This document shows positions 20,197-28,026 of a stretch of 64,000 nt of DNA, piece after piece. Position 1 is the first letter of the stretch; each line of letters opens with the position of its first letter. The translations under genes and the position numbers were made by a program. This DNA comes from DATEPR01 sp963780635 (GTDB lineage: Bacteria; Actinomycetota; Actinomycetes; Mycobacteriales; Pseudonocardiaceae). The stretch is taken from contig CAWACW010000011.1 of assembly GCA_963780635.1 (NCBI GenBank), positions 682,001 through 746,000 on the forward strand, given 5' to 3'. Under the pieces are notes generated by a model. That model saw only the letters and a list, made by a program, of their open reading frames with translations, was not told the DNA's origin and did not search any database.

Positions 20197-21065
20197 CCGA
20201 TCACCGGGAGCGCTGGGCGCCAGCCGGTGGCGACCGTCAGTTTCGTGGACACGACCCGCTGGGAGCGGCCGACGGCGGCCGCGGGCCCCATCGACTTCAG
20301 CAGCGCGGCCGGGATCGCGTGCGCCTTCCGCGCGCCGCCCGCGACAGCGATCGCGGTGCCGAACTCGCGCTTGCGCATCGGTGGCGCGGCGACGTTGTAG
20401 ATCCCACCGGGTGCCGACATCGCCGCGACGGCACCGGCGGCCGCGTCCGACGGGTGCACGGCGGCCGTCCAGCCGTGCGGGTCGCCGTAGATCACCGGGA
20501 AACCGAACCGGGCCATCCGGCGCAGCGACCGGGTGGCCGGGTCGTCGCCGACCAGCGCACCGATACGCAGCCGGACGGCGCTGCGGCCCTCGCCCGTGAA
20601 CCGGGCCGCGTTCTGGTGCGCTTCGAACGACGATCGCATCGCGTCCGGCACATCGACGGCCGACTCCTCCGTGATCTCGGCGTCGCCCGCGTCCGCGTAG
20701 TAGAAGCTGACGCCCTCCTGCACGATGATCCGCACGTCCTGACCAGCGAGCGCGGCCATGACCAGGGCAGCGCTGCCGTCCCGGCGAATGTGGTCGGTCT
20801 CCGCCCAGCCGTTGCCGAGGATGACCTTCTTCATCGGCGGGATCCGGGTGGCCAGGTTGATCACGGCCTCCTGACCCACCAGTACCTTCGCCAGCGACTC
20901 CGGGTCGAACAGGTCACCCACGGCAGCCGTGATACCCAGGCCCGCGACCACCACGGCGCGCTCGTCGTTGCGTGCCAGGCCGGTGACGTCGTGCCCGTCG
21001 GCCTGCAACCGCCGCACGGCCGGCCTGCCGAGCTGTCCTGTCGCCCCGATCACCAGTACCCGCAT
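20172..21065 (-). CDS. NAD(P)-binding epimerase/reductase (NmrA / extended SDR type)
   Basis: The product is 297 residues. It starts with a Rossmann dinucleotide-binding motif, VLVIGATGQLGRPAVRRL (GxxGxxG). It continues with the typical pattern of NAD(P)-dependent sugar epimerase-like proteins, including INLATRIPP and a possible active-site Tyr in VSFYYADAG. The segment HPSDAAAGAVAAM is near the C-terminal part. The classical YxxxK is not clear, so it may be a redox-sensing or atypical SDR rather than a catalytic epimerase. The last codons encode part of the terminator stem shared with pruA. Upstream, an inverted repeat GTGCCAATGGCAC (21137-21149) and a TTGACA on this strand (21177-21172) may form a regulated promoter. 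Confidence 0.8.
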   Translation of the reverse strand: MRVLVIGATGQLGRPAVRRLQADGHDVTGLARNDERAVVVAGLGITAAVGDLFDPESLAKVLVGQEAVINLATRIPPMKKVILGNGWAETDHIRRDGSAALVMAALAGQDVRIIVQEGVSFYYADAGDAEITEESAVDVPDAMRSSFEAHQNAARFTGEGRSAVRLRIGALVGDDPATRSLRRMARFGFPVIYGDPHGWTAAVHPSDAAAGAVAAMSAPGGIYNVAAPPMRKREFGTAIAVAGGARKAHAIPAALLKSMGPAAAVGRSQRVVSTKLTVATGWRPALPVIGPEWFTHG

Positions 21066-21136
21066 CGTCCACCCCTCTCACCATCCGCCCTTACCGGTGA
21101 GTGGACGAGCGGGCGGCACGAAACGTGACACCGCTG

Positions 21137-21149
21137 GTGCCAATGGCAC
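21137..21149 (-). promoter_or_regulatory. Inverted repeat upstream of the epimerase-like gene (possible operator)
   Basis: GTGCCAATGGCAC is a perfect 5-bp-arm palindrome (GTGCC/GGCAC) in the 254-bp gap. It lies about 72 bases upstream of the epimerase-like start and just downstream of a TTGACA on the same strand. No regulator is known from the sequence. Confidence 0.3.
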
Positions 21150-21319
21150 GTAGTCAAGGATCCGGTGGCGATGTCAAGGGGCCTCGGCGAGCGCATCGAC
21201 ATCACTGGGTGCCGATCACCTGTCGGGCAATCGACACCCGGAGTGATCGTCGACAGCTTGTCCGGGCGTCTCTGATCAGCTTGACAACGACCTCAGCCCT
21301 TGACCACCGGGCATTGCCG

Positions 21320-22177
21320 CTAGTGCGGGCCGATGGTGCCGACCTGGTCGGCGGGCGGGGCCTGGATGGTCACCGGCTGACCCCAGCCCGAGTAGTTGAT
21401 CGTCACGGTGACCGCGGCGGACTCGTTGGTCAGCGGGTTCGCGTACGCGGTCTTCGACATGATCCGCACCGGCAGGTTGTTCGAGTCGACCCAGATGTCG
21501 AACGGCATGCTGGTCACGCCCAGCTCGGACAGGGCCTGCTTCTCCTGGTCGTTGCCGGACATCGTCGCGACCAGCTTGGCCACGTCCACGGTGATCGCGT
21601 AGTGCGTGGTGGCCGTGCCGTTGACGGTCTCGTGCGTGGTCCTGGTGATCGTGCCGGCCTTCGCGATCTGCTGGAGCAGCTGCGTCGGGTCGGCCTGGTC
21701 GGACAGCGTGGCCGACGAGCCGAGCGAGCCGGCCAGCGGCGAACCGGGGCCTGTCAGGTCGATCTTGATCCACGGCTTGTCCGTGCCGAGGGTGCTGCCG
21801 ACCCCGCTGGGCAGCTTCTCGTAGATGGAGCCGTCGAGCAGCACGATCTCGATGGCGCCGGCACCGGGCAGGGTCATGCTCAGCTGCTCGGCGACACCCG
21901 CGGAGCCGTAGCGCAGCACACCGCTCGCGGTGATCGCGCCCGCTTCCGGGATCGCCATCGACATCGCGACGTGCACCGAGTTGCGCGCGCTCGCGGTGTG
22001 CTGGACGGCGGCTCCCAGGTCGGTGACCGTCGACACGGTGCCCGCCTGCTGCGACGCGCCCGCCTGCGCGGCTGCTCCTTGCGGTGCGGCCGAACCCGTG
22101 ACCGTCGTCGAGCAACCCGCCAGCGCGATCGTCGCGCCGACGCCCGCTGCGAGCACTGTCCACGTGAACCTGCGCAT
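21320..22177 (-). CDS. LppX/LprAFG-type lipoprotein
   Basis: The product is 285 residues with a signal peptide ending in lipobox ALAGC (Cys21), so it is exported and lipid-anchored. The mature part begins with an Ala/Gly/Gln linker. It then resembles the LppX/LprG fold family: VHVAMSMAIPEAG early, LLDGSIYEKLP in the middle, PFDIWVDSNNLPVRIMSK near the end, and a final beta strand VTVTINYSGWG. Family members bind and carry lipids or glycolipids between membrane and wall in mycobacteria; the ligand here is unknown. It stands alone between two minus-strand genes, with 254 bp after its stop. Confidence 0.8.
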   Translation of the reverse strand: MRRFTWTVLAAGVGATIALAGCSTTVTGSAAPQGAAAQAGASQQAGTVSTVTDLGAAVQHTASARNSVHVAMSMAIPEAGAITASGVLRYGSAGVAEQLSMTLPGAGAIEIVLLDGSIYEKLPSGVGSTLGTDKPWIKIDLTGPGSPLAGSLGSSATLSDQADPTQLLQQIAKAGTITRTTHETVNGTATTHYAITVDVAKLVATMSGNDQEKQALSELGVTSMPFDIWVDSNNLPVRIMSKTAYANPLTNESAAVTVTINYSGWGQPVTIQAPPADQVGTIGPH

Positions 22178-22239
22178 GAGCGCTACCCCCCAGGCAGCTG
22201 TGATGGCCGTGTCAGCGCCGACGCTATCAGTGGCCAGCG

Positions 22240-23262
22240 TCAGTCCAGGGGCTCCGTGCGTTCTTCGACACCGGCCCGTGATGCGAGCAGCCTGCGCAGC
22301 GACGTCAGCCGTTCCGGCGACGCGTGCCCTTCGGCGACCACCACGTCCAACATGCAGTCCGGGTCATGCGGCGGCCCCATGTGCCCACAGCCGGGAGGGC
22401 ATTCCTCGGCCGGCGCCACGAACTCCTCGAACGCGGACACGATGTCGAACGCGGACACGTGCGCCAATCCGAGCGACCGCACGCCCGGGGTGTCCACCAC
22501 CCAGCCGCCGCCGGGCAGCGGGAGCGCGACCGCCGTGACGGACGTGTGGCGGCCCTTGCCCACCGAACTGACCACGCCGATCCGCCGGTCCGCATCGGGC
22601 ACCAGCCGGTTCACCAGGGTCGACTTGCCGACCCCGGAATGGCCGATCATCGCCGACACCCGGTCGGCCAGCAGCGACCGCAGTTCCTCGGGCTCCTCGT
22701 CGTGCCGGGTGACGACGACCGTGAGATCCAGGAACTTGTACGCCTCCAGCAGCTCGTCCGGGCTGGCCAGGTCTGCCTTCGTCAGGCACAGCAGCGGATG
22801 CAGCCCGCCGGCGTACGCGGCGACGAGCGCCCGGTCGATGAAACCGGTGCGCGGCGGCGGATCGGCCAGTGCGGTCACGATGACCAGCAGTGCCGCGTTC
22901 GCCACCACGACCCGCTCGAACGGGTCGGTGTCGTCCGCGGTGCGCCGCAGCACGCTGGTCCGTTCGGCGACCCGCACGATCCTGGCCAGCGTGTCGACCC
23001 CGCCGCTGACGTCGCCGACGAGATCCACCTGGTCGCCGACGACCACCGGGGTGCGGCCCAGTTCCCTGGCCCGCATGGCCACCACGAGCCGGTCCGGGTC
23101 GCTGTCCGCGGCACACGTCCAGCGGCCGCGGTCCTTGCCGATCACCATCGCGGGTGTGGAGTCGGCGTGCTCGGGCCGGCGTTTGCTGCGCGGCCGCGAG
23201 CCCCTGCCCGGCCTGACCCGCACGTCGGACTCGTCCAGCCGCCGCCAGTCGGTCGAATTCAC
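22240..23262 (-). CDS. rsgA: Ribosome small-subunit-dependent GTPase A
   Basis: RsgA is a circularly permuted GTPase that checks late 30S maturation. The order of motifs is permuted as expected: G4 LTKAD before G1 GHSGVGKST, then G3 DTPGV. The C-terminal zinc-binding segment CPPGCGHMGPPHDPDC follows. An OB-fold-like N-terminal domain (VVVGDQVDLVGD) is preceded by a basic Arg-rich tail. The start is GTG 23262, whose GTGA overlaps the aroA stop; this gives 340 residues. An in-frame ATG further upstream lies inside aroA and is not favoured. The arrangement aroA-rsgA is conserved in actinobacteria. Confidence 0.95.
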   Translation of the reverse strand: MNSTDWRRLDESDVRVRPGRGSRPRSKRRPEHADSTPAMVIGKDRGRWTCAADSDPDRLVVAMRARELGRTPVVVGDQVDLVGDVSGGVDTLARIVRVAERTSVLRRTADDTDPFERVVVANAALLVIVTALADPPPRTGFIDRALVAAYAGGLHPLLCLTKADLASPDELLEAYKFLDLTVVVTRHDEEPEELRSLLADRVSAMIGHSGVGKSTLVNRLVPDADRRIGVVSSVGKGRHTSVTAVALPLPGGGWVVDTPGVRSLGLAHVSAFDIVSAFEEFVAPAEECPPGCGHMGPPHDPDCMLDVVVAEGHASPERLTSLRRLLASRAGVEERTEPLD

Positions 23263-24542
23263 GCCGACACCCCGGTCTGGTCGGGGTGCAGCAACTTCGC
23301 CCACATCGCCGGGAAGTCGGGCAGCGTCTTGGCGGTGGTGCCGATGTCGTCCACCGCGACGCCCGGCACGCGCAGCCCGATCACCGCGCCCGCGGTGGCC
23401 ATCCGGTGGTCGGCGTAGGCCTGCCAGGTGCCGCCGTGCAGCGTCCTGGGCCGGATCACCAGGCCGTCCTCGGTCTCGGCCGCGTCGCCGCCGAGCCGGT
23501 TGATCTCCGCGGCCAGCGCGGCCAGCCGGTCGGTCTCGTGGCCGCGCAGGTGGGCGATGCCACGCAGCCGGGACGGCCCTTCGGCGAGTGCGGCGAGTGC
23601 GGCCACGGTCGGCGTCAGCTCACCGACCTCGTGCAGGTCGATGTCCACACCGGACAGTGCGCCGTCTCCGGACACGGTCAGCCCGGAGTCGTCCAACCGC
23701 ACCGTGACGCCCATCGCCACGAGGATCGCACGGATCGCGTCGCCCGGCTGCGTGGTCGCGCGCGGCCAGTCCGGCACGGACACCGTCCCCCCTGCCACCG
23801 CGGCCGCCGCCAGGAACGGTGTCGCGTTGGACAGGTCGGGCTCGATCACCCAGTCCAGCGCGCGGATCGTGGCGGGCGGCACCCGCCAGGTGTTCGGCTC
23901 CGAGTCGTCCACGTCGACGCCGACCGAGCGCAGCGCGTCGACCGTCATGTCGATGTGCGGCTGCGACGGCACGGGCTTGCCGTCGTGGTGCACGGTCACG
24001 CCGTTGTCGTAGCGGGCACCGGAGAGCAGCAGCCCGGACACGAACTGCGACGAGGCCGACGCGTCGATCGTGACGTCGCCGCCGCGCAGCCCGCCGGTGC
24101 CGTGCAGGGTGAACGGCAGTCCGTCGCCGCTCACGTCCGCGCCCAGCGTGCGCAGCGCGTCCAGCACCGTGCCCATCGGCCGCTCCCGCGCCCTCGGGTC
24201 GCCGTCGAACAGCACATCGCCGGCCGCGATCGCCGCCGCGGGTGGCACGAACCGCATCACGGTCCCCGCCAGGCCGCAGTCCACCGCGGCCGGTCCGCGC
24301 AGCCGGTTCGGTGTGACCAGCCAGGTGCCGTCCGTGTCCTCGGTGATCCCGGTGCCCAGCGCACGCAATGCGTCGGACATCAACTGGCTGTCCCTGCTGC
24401 GCAACGGCTGCCGCAGCACCGACGGGCCGTCCGCGAGCGCTGCCAACAGCAGCGCCCGGTTCGTGATGGACTTCGAGCCGGGCACGGTGACCGCGGCGTC
24501 GATCGGCAGGTCGGTTGTCGGAGCGGGCCAGGGCTGCGTCAT
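23259..24542 (-). CDS. aroA: 3-phosphoshikimate 1-carboxyvinyltransferase (EPSP synthase)
   Basis: The enzyme condenses shikimate-3-phosphate with phosphoenolpyruvate in aromatic amino acid synthesis. The product is 427 residues from ATG 24542. It contains the N-terminal PGSKSITNRALLLAALA (Lys and Ser of the S3P site), CGLAGTVMRFVPP (PEP-binding GTxMR region), RERPMGTVLDALR, DASASSQFVSG and the C-terminal DHRMATAGAVIGL. The usual Asn of NAGT is replaced (GLAGT), as in related actinobacteria. The stop overlaps the rsgA start by four bases. The SRAP gene diverges from it across an 82-bp gap. Confidence 0.95.
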   Translation of the reverse strand: MTQPWPAPTTDLPIDAAVTVPGSKSITNRALLLAALADGPSVLRQPLRSRDSQLMSDALRALGTGITEDTDGTWLVTPNRLRGPAAVDCGLAGTVMRFVPPAAAIAAGDVLFDGDPRARERPMGTVLDALRTLGADVSGDGLPFTLHGTGGLRGGDVTIDASASSQFVSGLLLSGARYDNGVTVHHDGKPVPSQPHIDMTVDALRSVGVDVDDSEPNTWRVPPATIRALDWVIEPDLSNATPFLAAAAVAGGTVSVPDWPRATTQPGDAIRAILVAMGVTVRLDDSGLTVSGDGALSGVDIDLHEVGELTPTVAALAALAEGPSRLRGIAHLRGHETDRLAALAAEINRLGGDAAETEDGLVIRPRTLHGGTWQAYADHRMATAGAVIGLRVPGVAVDDIGTTAKTLPDFPAMWAKLLHPDQTGVSA

Positions 24543-24624
24543 ACCGCCATGATCCCGCACCGCGCGGGTTCGTTCGCACCTGTCGGTCCCGCGTGCCACG
24601 ATGGCGGGCAGAGAGGTGAGTGTT

Positions 24625-25416
24625 GTGTGCGGTAGATACGCGTCCACGAAGAATCCGGCCACGCTCGCGGCCGAGTTCGACGCCGTCGACACGACGGGGG
24701 AGGACGCGCCGCGCCCGGACTACAACGTGGCGCCGACCAAGCAGGTCGTCTCCGTGGTCACCCGCCATCCGCGAGATGCCGATGGCACTCCCGATCCCGA
24801 CCGGACCGAACGCAGCCTCCGGATGATGCGCTGGGGCCTGATCCCGCACTGGGCGAAGGCCAAGTCGATCGGCTCGAAGATGATCAACGCCAGGGCCGAC
24901 ACCGCGGGCACCAAGCCCGCGTTTCGCACGTCGCTGGCCAAGCGCCGGTGCCTGCTGCCCGCCGACGGCTGGTTCGAGTGGCGGCGCGACGCCCACGGCA
25001 AGCAGCCCTTCTTCATGACCCGCACCGACGGCGAGAGCCTCGCGCTGGCGGGCCTGTGGTCCACCTGGCGTGACCCGGCGGCCGATCCGGACGCTCCGCC
25101 GCTGGTCACGTGTGCCGTGCTGACCACCGACGCGGTCGGTCAGCTGGCCGGCGTGCACGACCGGATGCCGCTGATGCTGGCCCCGGACGACTGGGCGAGC
25201 TGGCTGGACCCGGACAGCGACGACGTCAGCGGCCTGCTGGTGCCCCCGGCGCCGTCGCTGGTCGACGCACTGGAGCTGCGCCCGGTGTCCGACGCGGTGA
25301 ACAGCGTGCGCAACAACGGCCCCGAACTGCTCGACCGCGTGCCCGAACACGTCGACGCAGCCGACCTGGACGAGCCGGCCCTGTTCGACGTACCGGACAA
25401 GGCAGCCCGGGGATGA
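24625..25416 (+). CDS. SRAP-domain protein (SOS response-associated peptidase / abasic-site sensor)
   Basis: SRAP proteins (YedK/HMCES) form a thiazolidine cross-link with abasic sites in single-stranded DNA through Cys2. The start is therefore placed at GTG 24625, which makes the second codon Cys (VCGRYAS); earlier in-frame starts would bury it. Other family signatures are YNVAPT (Asn of the active site), MRWGLIPHWAK, MINARADT (Glu/Asn region), RRCLLPADGWFEW and HDRMPLML (active-site His). The product is 263 residues. It overlaps the next gene by ATGA, suggesting coupled translation with the hydrolase. No LexA box was recognised upstream. Confidence 0.92.
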   Translation: MCGRYASTKNPATLAAEFDAVDTTGEDAPRPDYNVAPTKQVVSVVTRHPRDADGTPDPDRTERSLRMMRWGLIPHWAKAKSIGSKMINARADTAGTKPAFRTSLAKRRCLLPADGWFEWRRDAHGKQPFFMTRTDGESLALAGLWSTWRDPAADPDAPPLVTCAVLTTDAVGQLAGVHDRMPLMLAPDDWASWLDPDSDDVSGLLVPPAPSLVDALELRPVSDAVNSVRNNGPELLDRVPEHVDAADLDEPALFDVPDKAARG

Positions 25417-26036
25417 CCCGGCTGGCGATCGAGACGCCGTACGGGCCTGCCCGTGCGACGTTGCACTGCGCGGCCGAGGGCTCCGCCGCCGTGCTGCTCG
25501 GCCATGGCGCCGGCGGGGGCGTGGAGGCCGCCGATCTGGTCGCCGCCACCCGTGCCGCCACCGCGGCGGGCGTGCACGTGGCCCTCGTGGAGCAGCCCTA
25601 CCGGGTCGCGGGCCGCAGAGCGCCCGCTCCGGCCCGGCAACTGGACGCGGCCTGGCTGGCCGTCGCCGAGTCGCTCGGCAAGCGCTGGTTCCCCGGCCTG
25701 CCACTGGTGTTCGGCGGCCGCTCGTCCGGGGCGCGGGTGGCATGCCGCACAGCGGCCGATGGCCAGGCCGTCGCCGTGCTGTGCCTGGCGTTTCCGCTAC
25801 AGCCGCCTGCCCATCCGGAGCGCACCCGGCAGCCCGAGCTGGACGCCGTCGACGTGCCCACGCTGGTCGTGCAGGGCGAGCGCGACCCGTTCGGCCGCCC
25901 GGAGCCCGCGCACCACCGTGAGCTGGTCACGGTGCCGGGCGACCACTCGCTCAAGGCAGGCGTGCCCGAGGTCGGCCGCGTGGTCGGCGAGTGGCTGGGC
26001 CGGGTCCTGCGCCCACTGGACCTCGTACCCGACTAG
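25413..26036 (+). CDS. Alpha/beta-hydrolase family protein (KANL3/Tex30-like)
   Basis: The product is 207 residues from ATG 25413. The order of elements is an oxyanion-region GHGAGGGVEA, the nucleophile elbow GGRSSGARVA (GxSxG variant with Ser in RSSGA), an acid-bearing strand PTLVVQGERDPFG and a late His in PGDHSL. This is a compact alpha/beta-hydrolase of the Tex30/KANL3 type common in actinobacteria; the substrate is unknown. The start codon overlaps the SRAP stop. It converges with ybaK, leaving 12 bases between the stops. Confidence 0.82.
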   Translation: MTRLAIETPYGPARATLHCAAEGSAAVLLGHGAGGGVEAADLVAATRAATAAGVHVALVEQPYRVAGRRAPAPARQLDAAWLAVAESLGKRWFPGLPLVFGGRSSGARVACRTAADGQAVAVLCLAFPLQPPAHPERTRQPELDAVDVPTLVVQGERDPFGRPEPAHHRELVTVPGDHSLKAGVPEVGRVVGEWLGRVLRPLDLVPD

Positions 26037-26048
26037 GAGCCGCCAGCG

Positions 26049-26525
26049 CTAGGTCGCGATCTCGGCGACCGTCGCGTCGGCGAGTCTCACCAGGTCAGCG
26101 GCTGCGATCTCGATCTCCAACCCGCGCCGTCCGCCGCTGCAGAAGATCGTCTCGAACCGCAGCGCGGACGCGTCCACCACGACCGGCAGTCGTTTGCGCT
26201 GACCTAGCGGCGAGATGCCGCCCGCCACGTACCCGGTGGCCCGCTCGGCGGCCGTCACGTCGGCCAGCTTCGCCTTCTTGCCGCCGACCGCGGCGGCCAG
26301 CGCCTTGAGGTCCAGCTGTGTGACCACGGGCACGACACCGACCGTGAGCGCGCCGTCGACCTCGGCGACGAGGGTCTTGAACACCCGCTCCGGCGGCAAC
26401 CCGAGCAGTTCGCTCGCCTCCGTGCCGTAGGAGGCGTGCCGGGGGTCGTGCCGGTAAGTGTGCAGGGTGTGCGGCACGCGCGCCTTCCCCAGCAGTGCCG
26501 TCGCGGGTGTTCCTCGTCCTGCCAC
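26049..26525 (-). CDS. ybaK: Cys-tRNA(Pro)/Cys-tRNA(Cys) deacylase YbaK
   Basis: A trans-editing enzyme that clears mischarged Cys-tRNA(Pro). The product is 158 residues from GTG 26525 (VAGRGTPATALLGKARVPHTLH). It shows the YbaK/EbsC core: PERVFKTLVAEVDG, catalytic-site Lys in LDLKALAAAVGGKKAKLA, ATGYVAGGISPLGQRKRLPVVVD (in parts) and the CSGGRRGLEIEI end. The divergent sigR promoter lies just upstream. Confidence 0.93.
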   Translation of the reverse strand: MAGRGTPATALLGKARVPHTLHTYRHDPRHASYGTEASELLGLPPERVFKTLVAEVDGALTVGVVPVVTQLDLKALAAAVGGKKAKLADVTAAERATGYVAGGISPLGQRKRLPVVVDASALRFETIFCSGGRRGLEIEIAAADLVRLADATVAEIAT

Positions 26526-26553
26526 GGGAAAAGCGTAACGGTGGGCCGAATAT

Positions 26554-26580
26554 GGGAATGCGACCGCGACCACTGGCGTT
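26554..26580 (+). promoter_or_regulatory. Sigma-R (SigR) autoregulatory promoter
   Basis: GGGAAT at 26554-26559 and GTT at 26578-26580 are separated by exactly 18 bases, matching the known SigR/SigH consensus GGAAT-N18-GTT. It lies about 105 bases upstream of the sigR start. Positive autoregulation of sigR through such a promoter is established in Streptomyces. Confidence 0.75.
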
Positions 26581-26685
26581 TTGTCAGACGTGGTGACCGA
26601 GCAGACACGTCCGCAGTGCCCCCGCGCCCCGGGCCGACCAGGGACGAGGCGAGTATCGTCGATGCCGTCGAAGGAGCCTTCAGCT

Positions 26686-27390
26686 ATGGAGGCCGCGACG
26701 GTAGCCGCTGGTCAGGTGGGCCGGCGGGGAGGGAGCCCGGTGCCACGTAGTACCGAAGCCACGGCCAGCGCCGAGGGCACACCCCGCGACGAAGACGCGG
26801 AGGAGCGCGCAGCACGGTTCGAACGGGACGCGATGCCCCTGATCGACCAGCTGTACTCGGCCGCCCTGCGGATGACGCGCAACCCCGCGGACGCCGAGGA
26901 CCTGGTTCAGGAGGCCTACTTGAAGGCCTATGCCGCCTTCAAGTCCTTTGCCGACGGCACGAACCTCAAGGCGTGGCTGTACCGGATCCTCACGAACACC
27001 TACATCAACGGTTACCGCAAACGTCAGCGGCAGCCGTTGCAGTCGCCGACCGACGAGATCACCGACTGGCAGTTGGCCCAGGCGGAGAACCACTCGTCGT
27101 CCGGCCTGCGTTCCGCCGAGGTCGAAGCGATGGACCGGCTGCCCGACAACGACGTGAAGGCGGCCCTTCAGCAACTGCCTGAGGAGTTCCGCATCGCCGT
27201 GTACCTGGCGGACGTCGAGGGTTTCGCCTACAAGGAGATCGCCGAGATCATGGGTACGCCCATCGGTACGGTGATGTCCCGGCTGCATCGGGGGCGCCGG
27301 CAACTTCGTGAACTGCTCACCGACGTGGCGCGTGACCGCGGATTCCTCCGTGAGTCGACGCCGTCGGTACCGGAGGTGGCGGGGTCGTGA
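26686..27390 (+). CDS. sigR: RNA polymerase sigma factor SigR (thiol-oxidative stress ECF sigma)
   Basis: This is a group IV sigma factor that switches on thioredoxin and mycothiol genes under disulfide stress. Sigma region 2 is PLIDQLYSAALRMTRNPADAEDLVQEAYLKAY (in parts) with KAWLYRILTNTYINGYRK. Region 4 is LQQLPEEFRIAVYLADVEGFAYKEIAEIMGTPIGTVMSRLHRGRRQLRE (in parts). The start is taken at ATG 26686, which has AAGGAG about ten bases upstream, giving 234 residues with a ~60-residue N-terminal extension. ATG 26662 or GTG 26740 are alternatives; in Streptomyces, alternative starts give isoforms of different stability. Its stop overlaps the rsrA start by GTGA. Confidence 0.94.
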   Translation: MEAATVAAGQVGRRGGSPVPRSTEATASAEGTPRDEDAEERAARFERDAMPLIDQLYSAALRMTRNPADAEDLVQEAYLKAYAAFKSFADGTNLKAWLYRILTNTYINGYRKRQRQPLQSPTDEITDWQLAQAENHSSSGLRSAEVEAMDRLPDNDVKAALQQLPEEFRIAVYLADVEGFAYKEIAEIMGTPIGTVMSRLHRGRRQLRELLTDVARDRGFLRESTPSVPEVAGS

Positions 27391-27707
27391 GCTGCGGAAA
27401 ACCGCACGAGACGGATTGCTCCCAGGTACTCGCGGAGGTCTGGCTGCTGCTGGACGGCGAGTGCTCCAGTGAGGAACGACGCAAGCTCGAGCAACACCTG
27501 GACGAGTGCGGGCCCTGCCTTGAGCAGTACGGCCTCGACGAGCACCTCAAGGAACTGCTGGCCCGCAAATGCGGTGGTGAGCACGCGCCCGCCACGCTGA
27601 AGGCCAAGCTGCGCGCGTCCATCCGGCAGGTCGTCGTCGACAACGACGGCGGGGTCGCGGTGGAGGTCCAGGAGGCCGTGGTGCGGCTGACCGAGGAACG
27701 TCGCTGA
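27387..27707 (+). CDS. rsrA: Anti-sigma factor RsrA (zinc-associated, redox-sensing)
   Basis: RsrA binds SigR in the reduced state and releases it when its thiols form a disulfide. The product is 106 residues from GTG 27387. The ZAS motif is HLDECGPC (HxxxCxxC), with an earlier Cys in DCSQVLAEVW that supplies the redox partner. Two further cysteines flank it (DGECSSEE, RKCGGEH). The partner sigR gene overlaps it. Confidence 0.94.
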   Translation: MSCGKPHETDCSQVLAEVWLLLDGECSSEERRKLEQHLDECGPCLEQYGLDEHLKELLARKCGGEHAPATLKAKLRASIRQVVVDNDGGVAVEVQEAVVRLTEERR

Positions 27708-27725
27708 CTCTTACCCGAACGTGGG

Positions 27726-27755
27726 CACGGCCCCGGGTCACCACCCGGGGCCGTG
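27726..27755. terminator. Bidirectional terminator between rsrA and the bL37 gene
   Basis: A perfect 12-bp stem (CACGGCCCCGGG, complement at 27744-27755) with loop TCACCA lies between two convergent genes, 18 bases after the rsrA stop and 14 bases before the bL37 stop. Confidence 0.85.
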
Positions 27756-27769
27756 TGCGTTCTGGGCGC

Positions 27770-27844
27770 TCAGCAGTTCGGCCGCTTACCGTGGTTGGGA
27801 CCGGTCTTCTTGCGGTCGCGGCGCTTACGGGCGCGCTTCGACAT
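27770..27844 (-). CDS. 50S ribosomal protein bL37 (24 residues)
   Basis: A 25-codon frame reads MSKRARKRRDRKKTGP followed by NHGKRPNC. It is closely similar to the small basic mycobacterial ribosomal protein bL37 (recalled as MAKRGRKKRDRK...NHGKRPNA), which was recognised in ribosome structures. AGGAG lies eight bases upstream (27853-27857 on this strand). It sits next to rsrA, the usual actinobacterial place. At 24 residues it is easily missed by gene callers. Confidence 0.9.
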   Translation of the reverse strand: MSKRARKRRDRKKTGPNHGKRPNC

Positions 27845-28026
27845 CGAAATCTCCTCGATCACTGTGCGGTGTTACCGCTGTTCAGTGTGGCACGTGCGCG
27901 TGGTTGGATCGATGCGGGTGCGGCGTGAGAGCGCCTGCTGACGAGGAGGACGGCGAAGCTGATGGCCACCGTGGTCAACGTGCTGGTCGAGAAGTGAACG
28001 CCCCGCGGCAGCGGGCGGAGTTCACC

